A stretch of 64,000 nt of DNA, taken from NCBI RefSeq assembly GCF_022538055.1, contig NZ_JAKZAM010000018.1, positions 39,420-103,419 on the forward strand. Reading direction: 5' to 3'. The position numbers were made by a program, and so were the translations under genes. Under the pieces are notes generated by a model, which saw nothing but the letters and a program-made list of their open reading frames with translations, was not told where the DNA came from and searched no databases. This DNA comes from Cognataquiflexum nitidum (GTDB lineage Bacteria; Bacteroidota; Bacteroidia; Cytophagales; Cyclobacteriaceae). The first letter of the stretch is position 1; the number at the start of each line of letters is the position of its first letter. This document shows positions 54,492 to 64,000 of the stretch, piece after piece.

Positions 54492-55205
54492 TCAGCCTTT
54501 TATTTTGGAAAAGAAGGTTTTAAAAATTGCCATTCCAAAAATATAGACTATCCCTATGTAGGAACACAGTTGAAACCAATAGTTTTTCTCCGGGAAAATG
54601 ACTACAGTCCCAATGATTCCTATGGCAATAAAAAAGAGCGCTGTGAATGTCAGCAGCCTATATTCTTTTGTTTGACTTGGGTAGGGGTATTTCCACGGCA
54701 AAATGGGGAGGATGCATAGGATTAAAAGCAAAACCAAGTTTGCCATAGGTGAAAAATCAAACACAAAATAGAGGTAAAACGCTACAAAATTCCATAAAAT
54801 AGGAAATCCTTCAAAATAAAGATCTTCGGTAACGTAGGTCGTTTTGCCATAATAAAAACACGATACCAACAGAATGGCCGATGCGCCAAACAAATTAAAT
54901 TCTTCAGGGAGTAGGCCTGCTTCGTGGATAAAATATGCCGGAATAATGGCATAATTTGCAAAATCAATCACATGGTCGATCGAGTCGCCTTTAAAATTGG
55001 GTAAGACTTCCGAAACTTTGGCAGCACGGGCAAGTGTACCGTCAATTGCATCTACCAAAAACGCAACCGTAAGCCATACGAAAACCTGAACAAAATCTTG
55101 TTTTTGAATTGCTAATATTGCCAAGAAACCGAAAATCATCCCCGATGCTGTAAAGGCATGAACTGACCATGCTAAGACGTATTGAAAAAAGCTGAATTTT
55201 TTCAC
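54492..55205 (-). CDS. pcs: phosphatidylcholine synthase-like CDP-alcohol phosphatidyltransferase
   Basis: The CDP-alcohol transferase motif is complete: Asp52, Asp55-Gly56, Ala59-Arg60, Gly73, Asp77 and Asp81 (AIDGTLARA ... KGDSIDHVIDF, numbering from GTG 55205). Two features favour Pcs over PgsA or PssA: the 12-residue gap between the AR and G positions with VLPNFKG, and the later FEGFPILWNFVAFYL segment, both typical of bacterial Pcs enzymes. Pcs condenses free choline with CDP-diacylglycerol at the inner membrane. About seven hydrophobic segments are present. The start is uncertain: GTG 55205 gives 237 aa, the normal size, while TTG 55325 gives 277 aa. A choline-transporter-like gene diverges from it. 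Confidence 0.8.
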   Translation of the reverse strand: MKKFSFFQYVLAWSVHAFTASGMIFGFLAILAIQKQDFVQVFVWLTVAFLVDAIDGTLARAAKVSEVLPNFKGDSIDHVIDFANYAIIPAYFIHEAGLLPEEFNLFGASAILLVSCFYYGKTTYVTEDLYFEGFPILWNFVAFYLYFVFDFSPMANLVLLLILCILPILPWKYPYPSQTKEYRLLTFTALFFIAIGIIGTVVIFPEKNYWFQLCSYIGIVYIFGMAIFKTFFSKIKG

Positions 55206-55325
55206 ACCAATTTTATCATAAGGATGGCCATTATTTAGCGACTTGGCTTCAGGAGCAAATTTATCCTTTTTATTTAAAATGATGTGGTTTGAAATTTGAG
55301 GTTTTAAAAATGAAGTAGTGCCCAA

Positions 55326-55661
55326 ATACCAAATTCATTTAATTTGCAACACCTCAAATACATGTTTCAAAAAGCTAACAGGTTAAAACAGTCAACTATT
55401 TACACGATTCTCTTTTTTTTCAAAAGGGGAAATATTGCAAAGAAAAGTTTGTGGGCTGTTTCTTTTTGAAGTCAAAGTAAAGAAGTCAAAGTGAAAAAGA
55501 ACAAGTTGAACTTTGTAAGTTATTATATTGGCTTTCCTTAATTCATCAAAATATTTATTCCCCAATTTAGTGTTTATTCCTGAGCATAAAATAAATGGCG
55601 GAAGCAGTCTTACTCAGTTTTTGGATCAAGTATATCAATATTATATAAGCCTATTAAAACC
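55326..55661. other. intergenic region between the pcs-like and choline transporter-like genes
   Basis: The 336-bp AT-rich gap (457 bp if pcs starts at 55205) separates two divergent genes. I see no coding frame and no clear consensus promoter, although TAnnTTTG-like words are scarce in AT-rich DNA of this type. It should contain the promoters for both genes and any shared operator. Confidence 0.5.
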
Positions 55662-57239
55662 ATGAAAAAATTCTACCCTACACTTTTCTTGCTAGGCGTT
55701 TTAATCTTATTTGGATTGTATTTGTATTGGTTTACAGAAGCCGAGGTTTTTTGGTATGGTTATGCATCCATGATGATTTTTTATGCTTTGATTTTTTACT
55801 ATGGCACCATTGTCGCCCAAAAAAAGGAATCAAAAGCCGATATGATGTTGACGGGGAGAGGTTTGCCACTGGGGATTGCAATTTTTACAATGAGTGCCAC
55901 CTGGGTTGGGGGTGGCTATATCAATGGCTCGGCGGAATACGCCTATGGAGACGGCTTGGTATGGGTGCAGGCACCTTGGGGATATGCATTGAGTTTGATG
56001 TTGGGAGGTTTGATTTTTGCCAGTAAAATGCGACGTCACCGTTTCAAAACCATGCTTGACCCATTGGCCCAACGCTTTGGCAAACAAATGGGAGCTGTAC
56101 TTTTTTTGCCTGCATTGGCGGGTGAAATATTTTGGACAGCAGCCATATTGGTGGCACTCGGCACGACATTTTCTACTGTTTTAGGGATTGATACCCAAAC
56201 CTCAATTATTATTTCAGCAGTCGTTACCATTGCCTACACAGCTATTGGGGGACTTTTGGCGGTTGCTTTGACAGATATTATTCAAATGTCAATTTTATTG
56301 ATTGGCTTGGCGATAGTTGTTCCCTTTGCACTTACTGAGGTGGGGGGATGGGATGCGGCTTGGGCTAATTACAAAATCATGAAAGGTGGAGCAGCTACCC
56401 TCATCCCGAGTAAAGAAGCACTGGGGAGTTATTATTGGTATTGGTGGGATTATGCCCTATTACTCATCTTTGGGGGTATTCCTTGGCAGGTTTATTTTCA
56501 ACGGGTATTGGCATCCAAAGACGAACAAACAGCCGTTCGCCTGTCCATTTTGGCAGGTGTAGTCTGTCTGATAGCCGCAGTTCCGGCTGTGATGATCGGT
56601 ATTATTGGAAGCAACGTAACCGATTGGACGGATTTTGGGGCAGCGGCCAATTTAGAAAACAATTCCATGATTTTGCCCTATGTCATCCGCTACCTTACAC
56701 CTACTGTGGTGGCTACGATTGGGCTCGGAGCAATTGCGGCTGCGGTCATGTCCTCGATTGATTCCTCCATTTTATCAGCATCTTCATTGGCTAGTTGGAA
56801 CGTGTACAGACCCTTGGTTAAACCCGACATTTCGACTGAAAATCTAAATAAAATCATCAAAACTTCGATTTGGATTATTGGCATAGCTGCTACTTTGGTT
56901 GCCCTAAATGTGACAAGTGTTTATTCCCTTTGGGTACTGTGCAGTGATTTTGTGTATTGCCTGCTATTTCCGCAGTTGGTCACGGCTCTATTTGACAAAA
57001 AGGCCAATAAAATCGGCTCAATGGCAGGTTTTGCAATTGGCGTGATCTTGAGATTTGGAGGGGGTGAAGCCTCATTGGGTTTGCCTATTTTAATAGGCTA
57101 TCCTATGATTGAGGATGGCGCGGTCTTGTTTCCGTTTCGTACATTGGCAATGGTCAGCAGTTTGTTAACCATATTCTTCGTGTCCAGGCTGACTCAAAAA
57201 TGGGATACAGCCAAAATATTGGTGATAGGAGAAGATTAG
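55662..57239 (+). CDS. SSS-family symporter resembling animal high-affinity choline transporter
   Basis: The 525-aa protein has about 13 hydrophobic segments and the sodium:solute symporter fold. Several blocks match my recollection of the animal choline transporter CHT1/SLC5A7 nearly word for word: GGGYINGSAEYAY, GLVWVQAPWGYALSL, MLDPLAQRFGKQMG, LFGGIPWQVYFQRVLAS and AAVMSSIDSSILSASS. These are not shared by typical PutP or pantothenate symporters. It therefore probably imports choline or a closely related quaternary amine, driven by sodium. The gene diverges from a phosphatidylcholine synthase-like gene, whose substrate is choline. The match is from memory and needs a database comparison. 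Confidence 0.85.
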   Translation: MKKFYPTLFLLGVLILFGLYLYWFTEAEVFWYGYASMMIFYALIFYYGTIVAQKKESKADMMLTGRGLPLGIAIFTMSATWVGGGYINGSAEYAYGDGLVWVQAPWGYALSLMLGGLIFASKMRRHRFKTMLDPLAQRFGKQMGAVLFLPALAGEIFWTAAILVALGTTFSTVLGIDTQTSIIISAVVTIAYTAIGGLLAVALTDIIQMSILLIGLAIVVPFALTEVGGWDAAWANYKIMKGGAATLIPSKEALGSYYWYWWDYALLLIFGGIPWQVYFQRVLASKDEQTAVRLSILAGVVCLIAAVPAVMIGIIGSNVTDWTDFGAAANLENNSMILPYVIRYLTPTVVATIGLGAIAAAVMSSIDSSILSASSLASWNVYRPLVKPDISTENLNKIIKTSIWIIGIAATLVALNVTSVYSLWVLCSDFVYCLLFPQLVTALFDKKANKIGSMAGFAIGVILRFGGGEASLGLPILIGYPMIEDGAVLFPFRTLAMVSSLLTIFFVSRLTQKWDTAKILVIGED

Positions 57240-57309
57240 GATTGGAAAAGGAAGCCAAACGAAATTAGAGGTGTCATCTTTTCTGTTTGCTGATGATTTT
57301 TGAAGCCGG

Positions 57310-57678
57310 ATGTATCATTTTCATTGTTCAAGTAAATTTGCCATCCGATCCAAAGAAAATAAGTGGTCTTTTTTAAGAATGACCGTGCCATTGGATGGTA
57401 ATCTTTTCAGTCTATTTTATCTCAGCGATAAATATTATATGAGTATCCGCAATGTTGCACTTTGGGCTATAAGAGGTTGTATCGAATGCAGATACTCGTC
57501 CACATACGACAGTCCAATGTCCACTGTATGTTTAATGGCTCCTCCATCAAATTATTATTTGGTTACCTACAAGAAAGCGGATACATATAAAATATTAACC
57601 CATAAACAATTAAAACTCTTTCAAGCAGCAAAACTTTTCCAAATCGAAGGGATTTTCAAAGAGACAAGCTTTGATTAA
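57310..57678 (+). CDS. hypothetical open frame of doubtful coding status
   Basis: The frame gives 122 codons from the ATG at 57310, between the symporter and fur genes. The translation is rich in Tyr, Cys and Ser (NYYLVTYKKADTYKIL) without a recognisable fold, signal or motif. The region has an ordinary base composition and no promoter was found. I list it because it fills the 511-bp gap. It could equally be chance. Confidence 0.25.
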   Translation: MYHFHCSSKFAIRSKENKWSFLRMTVPLDGNLFSLFYLSDKYYMSIRNVALWAIRGCIECRYSSTYDSPMSTVCLMAPPSNYYLVTYKKADTYKILTHKQLKLFQAAKLFQIEGIFKETSFD

Positions 57679-57750
57679 AAACCATTTCTATCTTGCTTAT
57701 TCGAATCTTTTCTAAATAAGATAAGTTATATTTGCAAAAACCTAAAATTC

Positions 57751-58218
57751 ATGGCCTTAAATCAAACCCTTTTCGATGAGGTAAAGAAAATATTTACAGC
57801 CTACCTGGAAAATAAAAAACTTAGAAAAACACCCGAGCGTTACGCCATTTTGGAGGAAATTTATGGGCGTGGTGGTCACTTTGATGTAGAATCACTCTAC
57901 ATCAGTATGAAAAACAAAAATTATCGGGTGAGTAGAGCTACTGTATACAATACTTTAGATTTGCTGGAGGAATGCGACCTAGTGACCAAGCATCAATTTG
58001 GGAAAAACATTGCTCAATTTGAAAAGTCTTACGGTTATAAACAGCACGACCATCTGATCTGTATCGAATGCAATAAAGTACTCGAGTTTTGCGATCCAAG
58101 GATACAAAACATCCAAAATACAGTCAGTGAAATATTAAATTTTAAAGTCCTTCACCATTCCCTGATTCTATACGGAACTTGTTTAAAAGAAAACTGCGAA
58201 AACAAAGCAATAATATGA
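57751..58218 (+). CDS. fur: Fur-family metal-dependent repressor
   Basis: The 155-aa protein has a winged helix ([50 protein letters not shown]) and a metal-binding dimerisation domain with [12 protein letters not shown] (CxxC structural zinc site) and CLKENCENK. The canonical HHDH motif is QHDH here. A -7 box TATATTTG lies at 57727-57734. It could be Fur (iron), PerR or Zur type: the CxxC set suits all three, and the missing first His leaves specificity open. A STAS gene overlaps its stop. Confidence 0.9.
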   Translation: MALNQTLFDEVKKIFTAYLENKKLRKTPERYAILEEIYGRGGHFDVESLYISMKNKNYRVSRATVYNTLDLLEECDLVTKHQFGKNIAQFEKSYGYKQHDHLICIECNKVLEFCDPRIQNIQNTVSEILNFKVLHHSLILYGTCLKENCENKAII

Positions 58219-58559
58219 AGCTAAATTATAGGATTGAAAAAGAAGGGAAAGCCCATTTTCTATTTGTCACAGGTGATTTGATCGGAGACGAAGTCGGTCC
58301 AAAGTTAGTAGAATTGGTTTCTGATGCTGTAAATGAAAAAATCAGCTTTTTTGTTGTGGACCTGAGCGAAGTGAGGTATATCAGTTCAAGTGGAATCGGC
58401 CTTTTGATCACAATGCTTACCAAAATGAGAAATTCAGGTGGTGAAGTTTACCTTACCTCACCCTCAGAGCATGTTCAAAAACTGCTTATTATCACAAAAC
58501 TCAACAATATTTTTACTGTCTTTCCTACTATTGCCGAAGCAAAAAAAGAGATAGCCTAG
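58215..58559 (+). CDS. STAS-domain anti-sigma factor antagonist
   Basis: Start at ATG 58215, giving 114 aa. The ATG overlaps the fur stop (ATGA), so translation is coupled. The SpoIIAA/RsbV-like domain has [27 protein letters not shown] with the phosphorylatable Ser in SSSG. Partner-switching antagonists bind an anti-sigma kinase, but no RsbW/SpoIIAB-like kinase is adjacent. The fur linkage is curious and suggests metal- or redox-linked control of the operon. Confidence 0.87.
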   Translation: MKLNYRIEKEGKAHFLFVTGDLIGDEVGPKLVELVSDAVNEKISFFVVDLSEVRYISSSGIGLLITMLTKMRNSGGEVYLTSPSEHVQKLLIITKLNNIFTVFPTIAEAKKEIA

Positions 58560-58637
58560 TCAGATTTCTGTGATATCTTTAGAAAAAGGATTGAGTTATT
58601 TGGTAATTTTTGTGGATATGACAAACTTCACGGCTGA

Positions 58638-59942
<1,305 letters not shown>

Positions 59943-59953
59943 TCTTACAATAG

Positions 59954-59986
59954 AAGGCTTCCGATAAGGAAGCCTTTTTATTTTTT
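59954..59986 (+). terminator. purA terminator
   Basis: AAGGCTTCC, a 5-nt loop and GGAAGCCTT are followed by a T-rich tail, 12 bp after the purA stop codon. Confidence 0.85.
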
Positions 59987-60044
59987 GAGAGTTTCTGTAC
60001 TTTACAGGTTCTTAAATGAATCTCAATTTAGATTTCTCATAAAA

Positions 60045-62399
60045 TTGAAAAATCCCAACCCATCAAAACCACGCTTATTATTTTTTTTAGTCCTCAGTAT
60101 TGTATCTCTTTCAATCATTTTTGAAAGTAGGGCACAGGTTGGTTTTCCATACTGTGAAAATTTCACGGACAATTCCACTCAATCTGCAACGGTTTTTGGA
60201 GGAAATGCCAGAATTGTTGACGGGGCTTTAAGGCTCACAGATGCAATCAATGAGCAAAATGGATACATATATATAAACATTCCTTTCTCTTCCACCTATG
60301 GCATCAAAGCTGAATTCGAGTATTTTAGTTATGGAGGTACCGGGGCAGACGGTCTTGTAGCTTTTCTTTTTGATGCGGCAACGCCCGTTTTCAATACGGG
60401 TGGTTTTGGAGGATCGCTTGGTTATGCCCAACGGGGGAATCAAATTGGCCTGTCAAGGGCATATTTGGGAATTGGATTTGACGAATATGGTAACTTCGGA
60501 ACCACACAGGAGGGAAAGATTGGTGGATTTGCTGGTATTGGAGAATCCTTGGTCCCTAATTCCATCGTCATCAGAGGTCCTGGAAACGGGCTTTCAGGTT
60601 ATGGCTTTGTTGTAGGAAGAAAAACAATGTTGCCCGGAAATGATGGGCTCAGGGCTTCCGACCAATTTCCGATAAGTTCGGGTGGACCGGGAACCAACAG
60701 GATTACTGACCCCAACCTTCCGGGATATAGAAAAGTCTTTTTGGATTTACAGCCGGATCCTTTCGGAGATGGTTATTTTTTGACAGTCAGGATGCTTGTT
60801 TCGACAGAGACTAATAATCCAAGGATGGTAACCATTTTTGACAGACCTTACAATTTTCCCGCTCCCAAAGACCTGAAAATCGGATTCACAGCTTCCACAG
60901 GTGGGCTAAATAATATCCACGAAATAAGGAATCTCATTGTGGAAGTATCCAATGAAGATGGCTTGTCCAATCCTGAAGGAATCAATATTGATGACAAAGC
61001 CTCTTGCGAAGGTCAAGAAAACACCTATCAAATAACAGCCGCTGAAGCTACACTCCCAAATGAAAATTCAAGTATCAGGTGTTTGCAGTTCTATGGTTCA
61101 TTGGAGGACATTCAGGCAGAGGAAGGTGACATTTGTTCTCAGGCAAGGTGCATACCTGAAAATCGGGTTTTAGTTCTTCCCCAAGGGACTTTTCGTGCAT
61201 CTGACACAGGAGGCGAATTTACATTCTTTCCAAATATCGGATTCACAGACCAGACTGTCCAGGTATATTATACCATCACAGATAATTATGGGAAAACATC
61301 CTCAGGGAATTACATCAAGCTTTTGATCAAGGAATCCCCCGAACCCGTCAGCATTGTGGCTGATGGAGTGCCGGGGGATTTAGATGAGGTAAGGCTTTGT
61401 CCCGGCGAGCCTGTCGCCCTTAAAGCCATCGGGGAGGAAAACTATGTAAAGTTTGAATGGTACAGGGATAATATTTTGATTCCTGATTCCGACGTATCGC
61501 AAATTCAGGCAGTGCTTCCTGGCGCATATCATGTCATCGCATTCAATTCCAAAAGCTGCCCCACAGAATCAGCGACCTTTACCCTGGCAAACCCTCCTTT
61601 TCCTGCATTGGCGATTGCCAACCCTGTCGTAGGATGTGTACCGGGAATGTCACTTGATATCCGGGATTTTATCTCAGGTTTTGACAATACTCTATATGAT
61701 TACCAATTGGAAACAGCCTTGGGAGAATTTTTGGAAAATGAGGAAATGGATGAAATATCCCAGTCGGGCAGTTACCTTATCAGGATAAAACATAAGGATT
61801 TGACCTGTTGGTCTGAAGCGGTTTCATTTGAAGTCATCATTGTTTCAGAAGCCCTTCAGACAAATTTTGATTTTGAGGTGGCAGGAACAGGCGTTCGGGG
61901 TGATGAAGATGGTGGGATTTTCCCGGATGATAGCATTCAGTTTACCGACATTTCATCCGAAGATGTGGTCAGTTGGTCATGGGATTTTGGTGATGGTACA
62001 AGCTCATCAGAGCAAAATCCTGTCCATGTTTATGGTAAAAAAGGAGTTTTTCAGATAGTATTGACAGTCACCGACAACCTGGGCTGCAGTGCAGAGGTGA
62101 CTAAGGAATTGTCAATTACTAAAAGCTACAGGGTTATGTTCCCTACAGGATTTACTCCAACCTTGGCAGAAAACCGATTTTTTAGGCCCAAAGTCAGAGG
62201 AATTGCACAAATGGAAATTCTTATTTTCAATCTTTGGGGCAATATGCTATTTAGAACAAATGATTTGAAGACAGAAGGATGGGATGGGAAAGCCAATGGG
62301 GAATTGATGCCCGGAGGAAATTATGTGTACAGGGTCAAAATGGTTTCAATCGACGGGGAATCCGTAGAGCAAAGTGGTAGATTTTTATTGATCAGGTGA
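60045..62399 (+). CDS. type IX secretion type-B adhesin-like protein (lectin-like, PKD, gliding motility C-terminal domain)
   Basis: I take the TTG at 60045 as start (784 aa) because it opens directly onto a signal peptide (KPRLLFFLVLSIVSLSIIFESRAQ in part). The longer TTG start at 59985 lies in the purA terminator tail. Residues ~30-310 form a legume-lectin/LamG-like domain (CENFTDNSTQSATVFGGNARI, YSGG-like GGTGADGLVAFLF). Ig/PKD-type domains follow, with one clear PKD (SWSWDFGDGTSSSEQNPVHVY). The end is the type-B gliding motility C-terminal domain (MFPTGFTPTLAENRFFRP, IFNLWGNMLFRT, GGNYVYRVKM). It is likely exported by T9SS and held with the adjacent PorP/SprF protein. Confidence 0.85.
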   Translation: MKNPNPSKPRLLFFLVLSIVSLSIIFESRAQVGFPYCENFTDNSTQSATVFGGNARIVDGALRLTDAINEQNGYIYINIPFSSTYGIKAEFEYFSYGGTGADGLVAFLFDAATPVFNTGGFGGSLGYAQRGNQIGLSRAYLGIGFDEYGNFGTTQEGKIGGFAGIGESLVPNSIVIRGPGNGLSGYGFVVGRKTMLPGNDGLRASDQFPISSGGPGTNRITDPNLPGYRKVFLDLQPDPFGDGYFLTVRMLVSTETNNPRMVTIFDRPYNFPAPKDLKIGFTASTGGLNNIHEIRNLIVEVSNEDGLSNPEGINIDDKASCEGQENTYQITAAEATLPNENSSIRCLQFYGSLEDIQAEEGDICSQARCIPENRVLVLPQGTFRASDTGGEFTFFPNIGFTDQTVQVYYTITDNYGKTSSGNYIKLLIKESPEPVSIVADGVPGDLDEVRLCPGEPVALKAIGEENYVKFEWYRDNILIPDSDVSQIQAVLPGAYHVIAFNSKSCPTESATFTLANPPFPALAIANPVVGCVPGMSLDIRDFISGFDNTLYDYQLETALGEFLENEEMDEISQSGSYLIRIKHKDLTCWSEAVSFEVIIVSEALQTNFDFEVAGTGVRGDEDGGIFPDDSIQFTDISSEDVVSWSWDFGDGTSSSEQNPVHVYGKKGVFQIVLTVTDNLGCSAEVTKELSITKSYRVMFPTGFTPTLAENRFFRPKVRGIAQMEILIFNLWGNMLFRTNDLKTEGWDGKANGELMPGGNYVYRVKMVSIDGESVEQSGRFLLIR

Positions 62400-63418
62400 T
62401 GGGCAGACGAATTCTATTTCTTTTAATGGCAATGATTTTTGGATTTGCCAAAGCTCAGGACACCCAATTTTCACAGTTTTACGCGGCTCCTCTTTTCCTC
62501 AATCCAGCCTTTGCCGGTAGTTCCGAAATTACTCGGGTAGGATTTAACTTCAGAAACCAATGGCCGGCATTGGACCAGTCTTTTGTAGCCTTTTCAGCGT
62601 ATGCTGACCACTTTATTGACAGCAAAAACAGCGGAATTGGGCTGATTGTCAACGGCAGTAGAGAGAGTCTTGCCAATCTCCAAAACACTGAAGTTGGGTT
62701 GCTGTATTCCTACAGGCTGAGACTTGGCCACTCGAGTTTCTTACATATGGGGATCCAGGGAAGTTATGCCACCCGTTCAGCAAGTTTTGATGAAGTGGTA
62801 TTAAGCACACAATTGGACATCAGCAAAGGAGTCGTATTGCCTGGTGCAGGGGGAGCAATTCCTGATGGAAGACAAAGAAATTTCGCAGATCTGCATACCG
62901 GATTCTTTTATTATAATGATAAGTTTTGGTTGGGAATTTCCGGTCACCACCTTACCCAGCCTAATATTTCTTACCTGGAATTGGATAAGGACATACTGCC
63001 GATCCGTTATTCTGCACATGGTGGAGTCAAGTTTGATTTAATGCCTGGTGCTATTAATGATTACTTTAACAATACCCGGCAGGAGCGGACATTGTCCTTG
63101 GCCTTCAATTATAAAAGGCAGGGGGTTTTTGACCAATTGGATTTTGGCATGGAATTGTTTGTGGACCCGATAATCTTGGGATTATGGTATCGTGGATTCC
63201 CAACGAGAATAGGATTGCCTAATAATGAAGCCTTGGTTGCTTTGATTGGATTTTCTCTTCAGACGGGGATTGACTTGGGATACAGTTATGATTTTACTCT
63301 GTCACAATTGGGATGGCGCAATTCGGGTGGGGCTCATGAGGTATCCTTGCGCTATTCATTTGTCAACCAACTTTGGAGTAAAGGTAAGAGGAAGCGCCTG
63401 CCAACGTTTAGATATTGA
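62399..63418 (+). CDS. PorP/SprF-family type IX secretion outer-membrane protein
   Basis: ATG 62399 (a GTG at 62396 is possible) overlaps the preceding stop by one base. The 339-aa protein has a signal peptide (GRRILFLLMAMIFGFAKAQ) and the PorP/SprF pattern DTQFSQFYAAPLFLNPAFAG, then beta-barrel repeats and a GYSYDFTLSQLG segment. PorP/SprF proteins next to type-B T9SS substrates are typically their cognate anchors or secretion partners. Overlap with the adhesin gene supports this pairing. Confidence 0.9.
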   Translation: MGRRILFLLMAMIFGFAKAQDTQFSQFYAAPLFLNPAFAGSSEITRVGFNFRNQWPALDQSFVAFSAYADHFIDSKNSGIGLIVNGSRESLANLQNTEVGLLYSYRLRLGHSSFLHMGIQGSYATRSASFDEVVLSTQLDISKGVVLPGAGGAIPDGRQRNFADLHTGFFYYNDKFWLGISGHHLTQPNISYLELDKDILPIRYSAHGGVKFDLMPGAINDYFNNTRQERTLSLAFNYKRQGVFDQLDFGMELFVDPIILGLWYRGFPTRIGLPNNEALVALIGFSLQTGIDLGYSYDFTLSQLGWRNSGGAHEVSLRYSFVNQLWSKGKRKRLPTFRY

Positions 63419-63685
63419 GTTCGTAAAAAAAACTTGGCTATTTTACTTTACCAATTTTTGTCGGGATTAATCTAGTTTGAGTTGATTTTTGGTTTATGTT
63501 CATTTTTTGCTTTTTTGAAAAAAGTGGTTTACTCATCCCACATGATTTCAGCTAAAGTTGGACTACTTTTTTATCCAAAACCAAGAATGAGGAGAGTTCG
63601 CCAAAATGTTAGGCTAATTAAAATATTTTTTCTTCCTGAAAATCAGCGCTATTGATCATCATACCCGATTATTTTAAATAGCCTT
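63419..63685. other. AT-rich intergenic region
   Basis: No credible coding frame or known RNA gene. It separates PorP/SprF from the rRNA-type leader that begins at about 63686. Confidence 0.5.
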
Positions 63686-64000
63686 TTTGCATTTGAAAAA
63701 AAGATTTGCACCTTTGCAATCCCAAACGCGGGCACATTGATTCAAGAAGATTACAAATCTTCTGATTTTCCACCGGAATATTGGATCAATTAATTAAAAA
63801 TTTCCCCCAATCAGGTTTTGAAAAAATAAAATTTTGGATTACTTTTACATCCCTCATTCGGAGGAATCAGAAGTAATTTGAAAAATCTTGAGACGAGAGT
63901 CTTACTATACCCTAGGGAGATAGGGTAAAAGTTCATTGAAATACTGGAGAAACGACATTAAAAAGTCTGACGGTGTTAACCGGAGGACAAGATTGATAGG
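63686..64000 (+). promoter_or_regulatory. probable rRNA operon promoter and leader, truncated at window end
   Basis: TTTG (63686-63689), a 19-bp spacer and CACCTTTG (63709-63716) fit the strong Bacteroidota promoter class. The remaining ~280 bases carry no gene and have leader-like structure, including a palindromic CCCTAGGGAGATAGGG at about 63911-63926 and GTTCATTGAAATACTGG at ~63932-63948, which resembles Bacteroidota rRNA boxA-type leader sequence. The 16S rRNA gene itself would start beyond base 64000, so this call is an inference. Confidence 0.5.

Noticed and set aside
55662..57239. Generic proline or pantothenate symporter
   Set aside because: Standard PutP/PanF proteins lack the GGGYINGSAE and LDPLAQRFG blocks shared with animal CHT. 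I retain choline as the preferred substrate, pending phylogeny.

Overview
The window is chromosomal DNA from a member of the Bacteroidota, most like a pigmented, probably aquatic Cytophagales bacterium of the Cyclobacteriaceae/Algoriphagus type. The evidence is Bacteroidota-style promoters (TTTG, 18-20 bp, TAnnTTTG), a type IX secretion substrate beside a PorP/SprF protein, a TonB-dependent receptor with a carboxypeptidase-like N-terminal domain, a DUF4270 lipoprotein, a ThuA/PVC-type lipoprotein and a carotenoid cluster. The placement rests on gene content only.

Layout. 1-2.1 kb is accessory: a DUF433/DUF5615 toxin-antitoxin-like pair cut by the window edge, an unknown gene, and a ParE/RelE-type module whose toxin has an early stop codon. 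This second module sits between two copies of the 3' end of the neighbouring oxidoreductase gene. 2.1-9 kb is a sugar-derivative catabolism cluster: Gfo/Idh/MocA oxidoreductase, ketose-epimerase-like TIM barrel and a giant ThuA-PVC-HEAT-cupredoxin lipoprotein, with a divergent AraC regulator. 9-11.6 kb is an M14 metallopeptidase, followed by three tandem 291-bp hairpin-rich repeats. 13-20 kb holds glmS, a DUF4270 lipoprotein, a short GT5 protein, panC, panD, a membrane flippase-like gene and a zinc peptidase. 20-25 kb has an acyl-CoA dehydrogenase, an AraC regulator and a TonB receptor.

25.1-31.9 kb is a carotenoid locus on the minus strand. In transcription order it reads cruF-like, crtZ, a CarH-type B12 photoreceptor regulator, a terminator, an ECF sigma factor with a near-consensus promoter, crtI, crtB, ispH and crtW. 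GGPP synthase and a lycopene cyclase are not in the window. A DUF4286 gene, tspO and tag diverge from it.

33-54 kb is mostly housekeeping: trmH-type methyltransferase, mutS, tRNA-Gly and tRNA-Leu, an XRE/S24 regulator, ogt, GNATs, queE, an OmpA/PD40 protein, queD, lpxB, clpX, clpP, tig, tRNA-Leu and a RelA/SpoT gene. It is interrupted by two GxxExxY genes associated with palindromic repeats. 54.5-57.2 kb carries a divergent pair: a phosphatidylcholine synthase-like enzyme and a transporter strikingly like the animal high-affinity choline transporter. Together they form a plausible choline-to-phosphatidylcholine module. The window ends with fur, a STAS gene, purA, a type IX type-B adhesin, porP/sprF and what looks like an rRNA operon leader.
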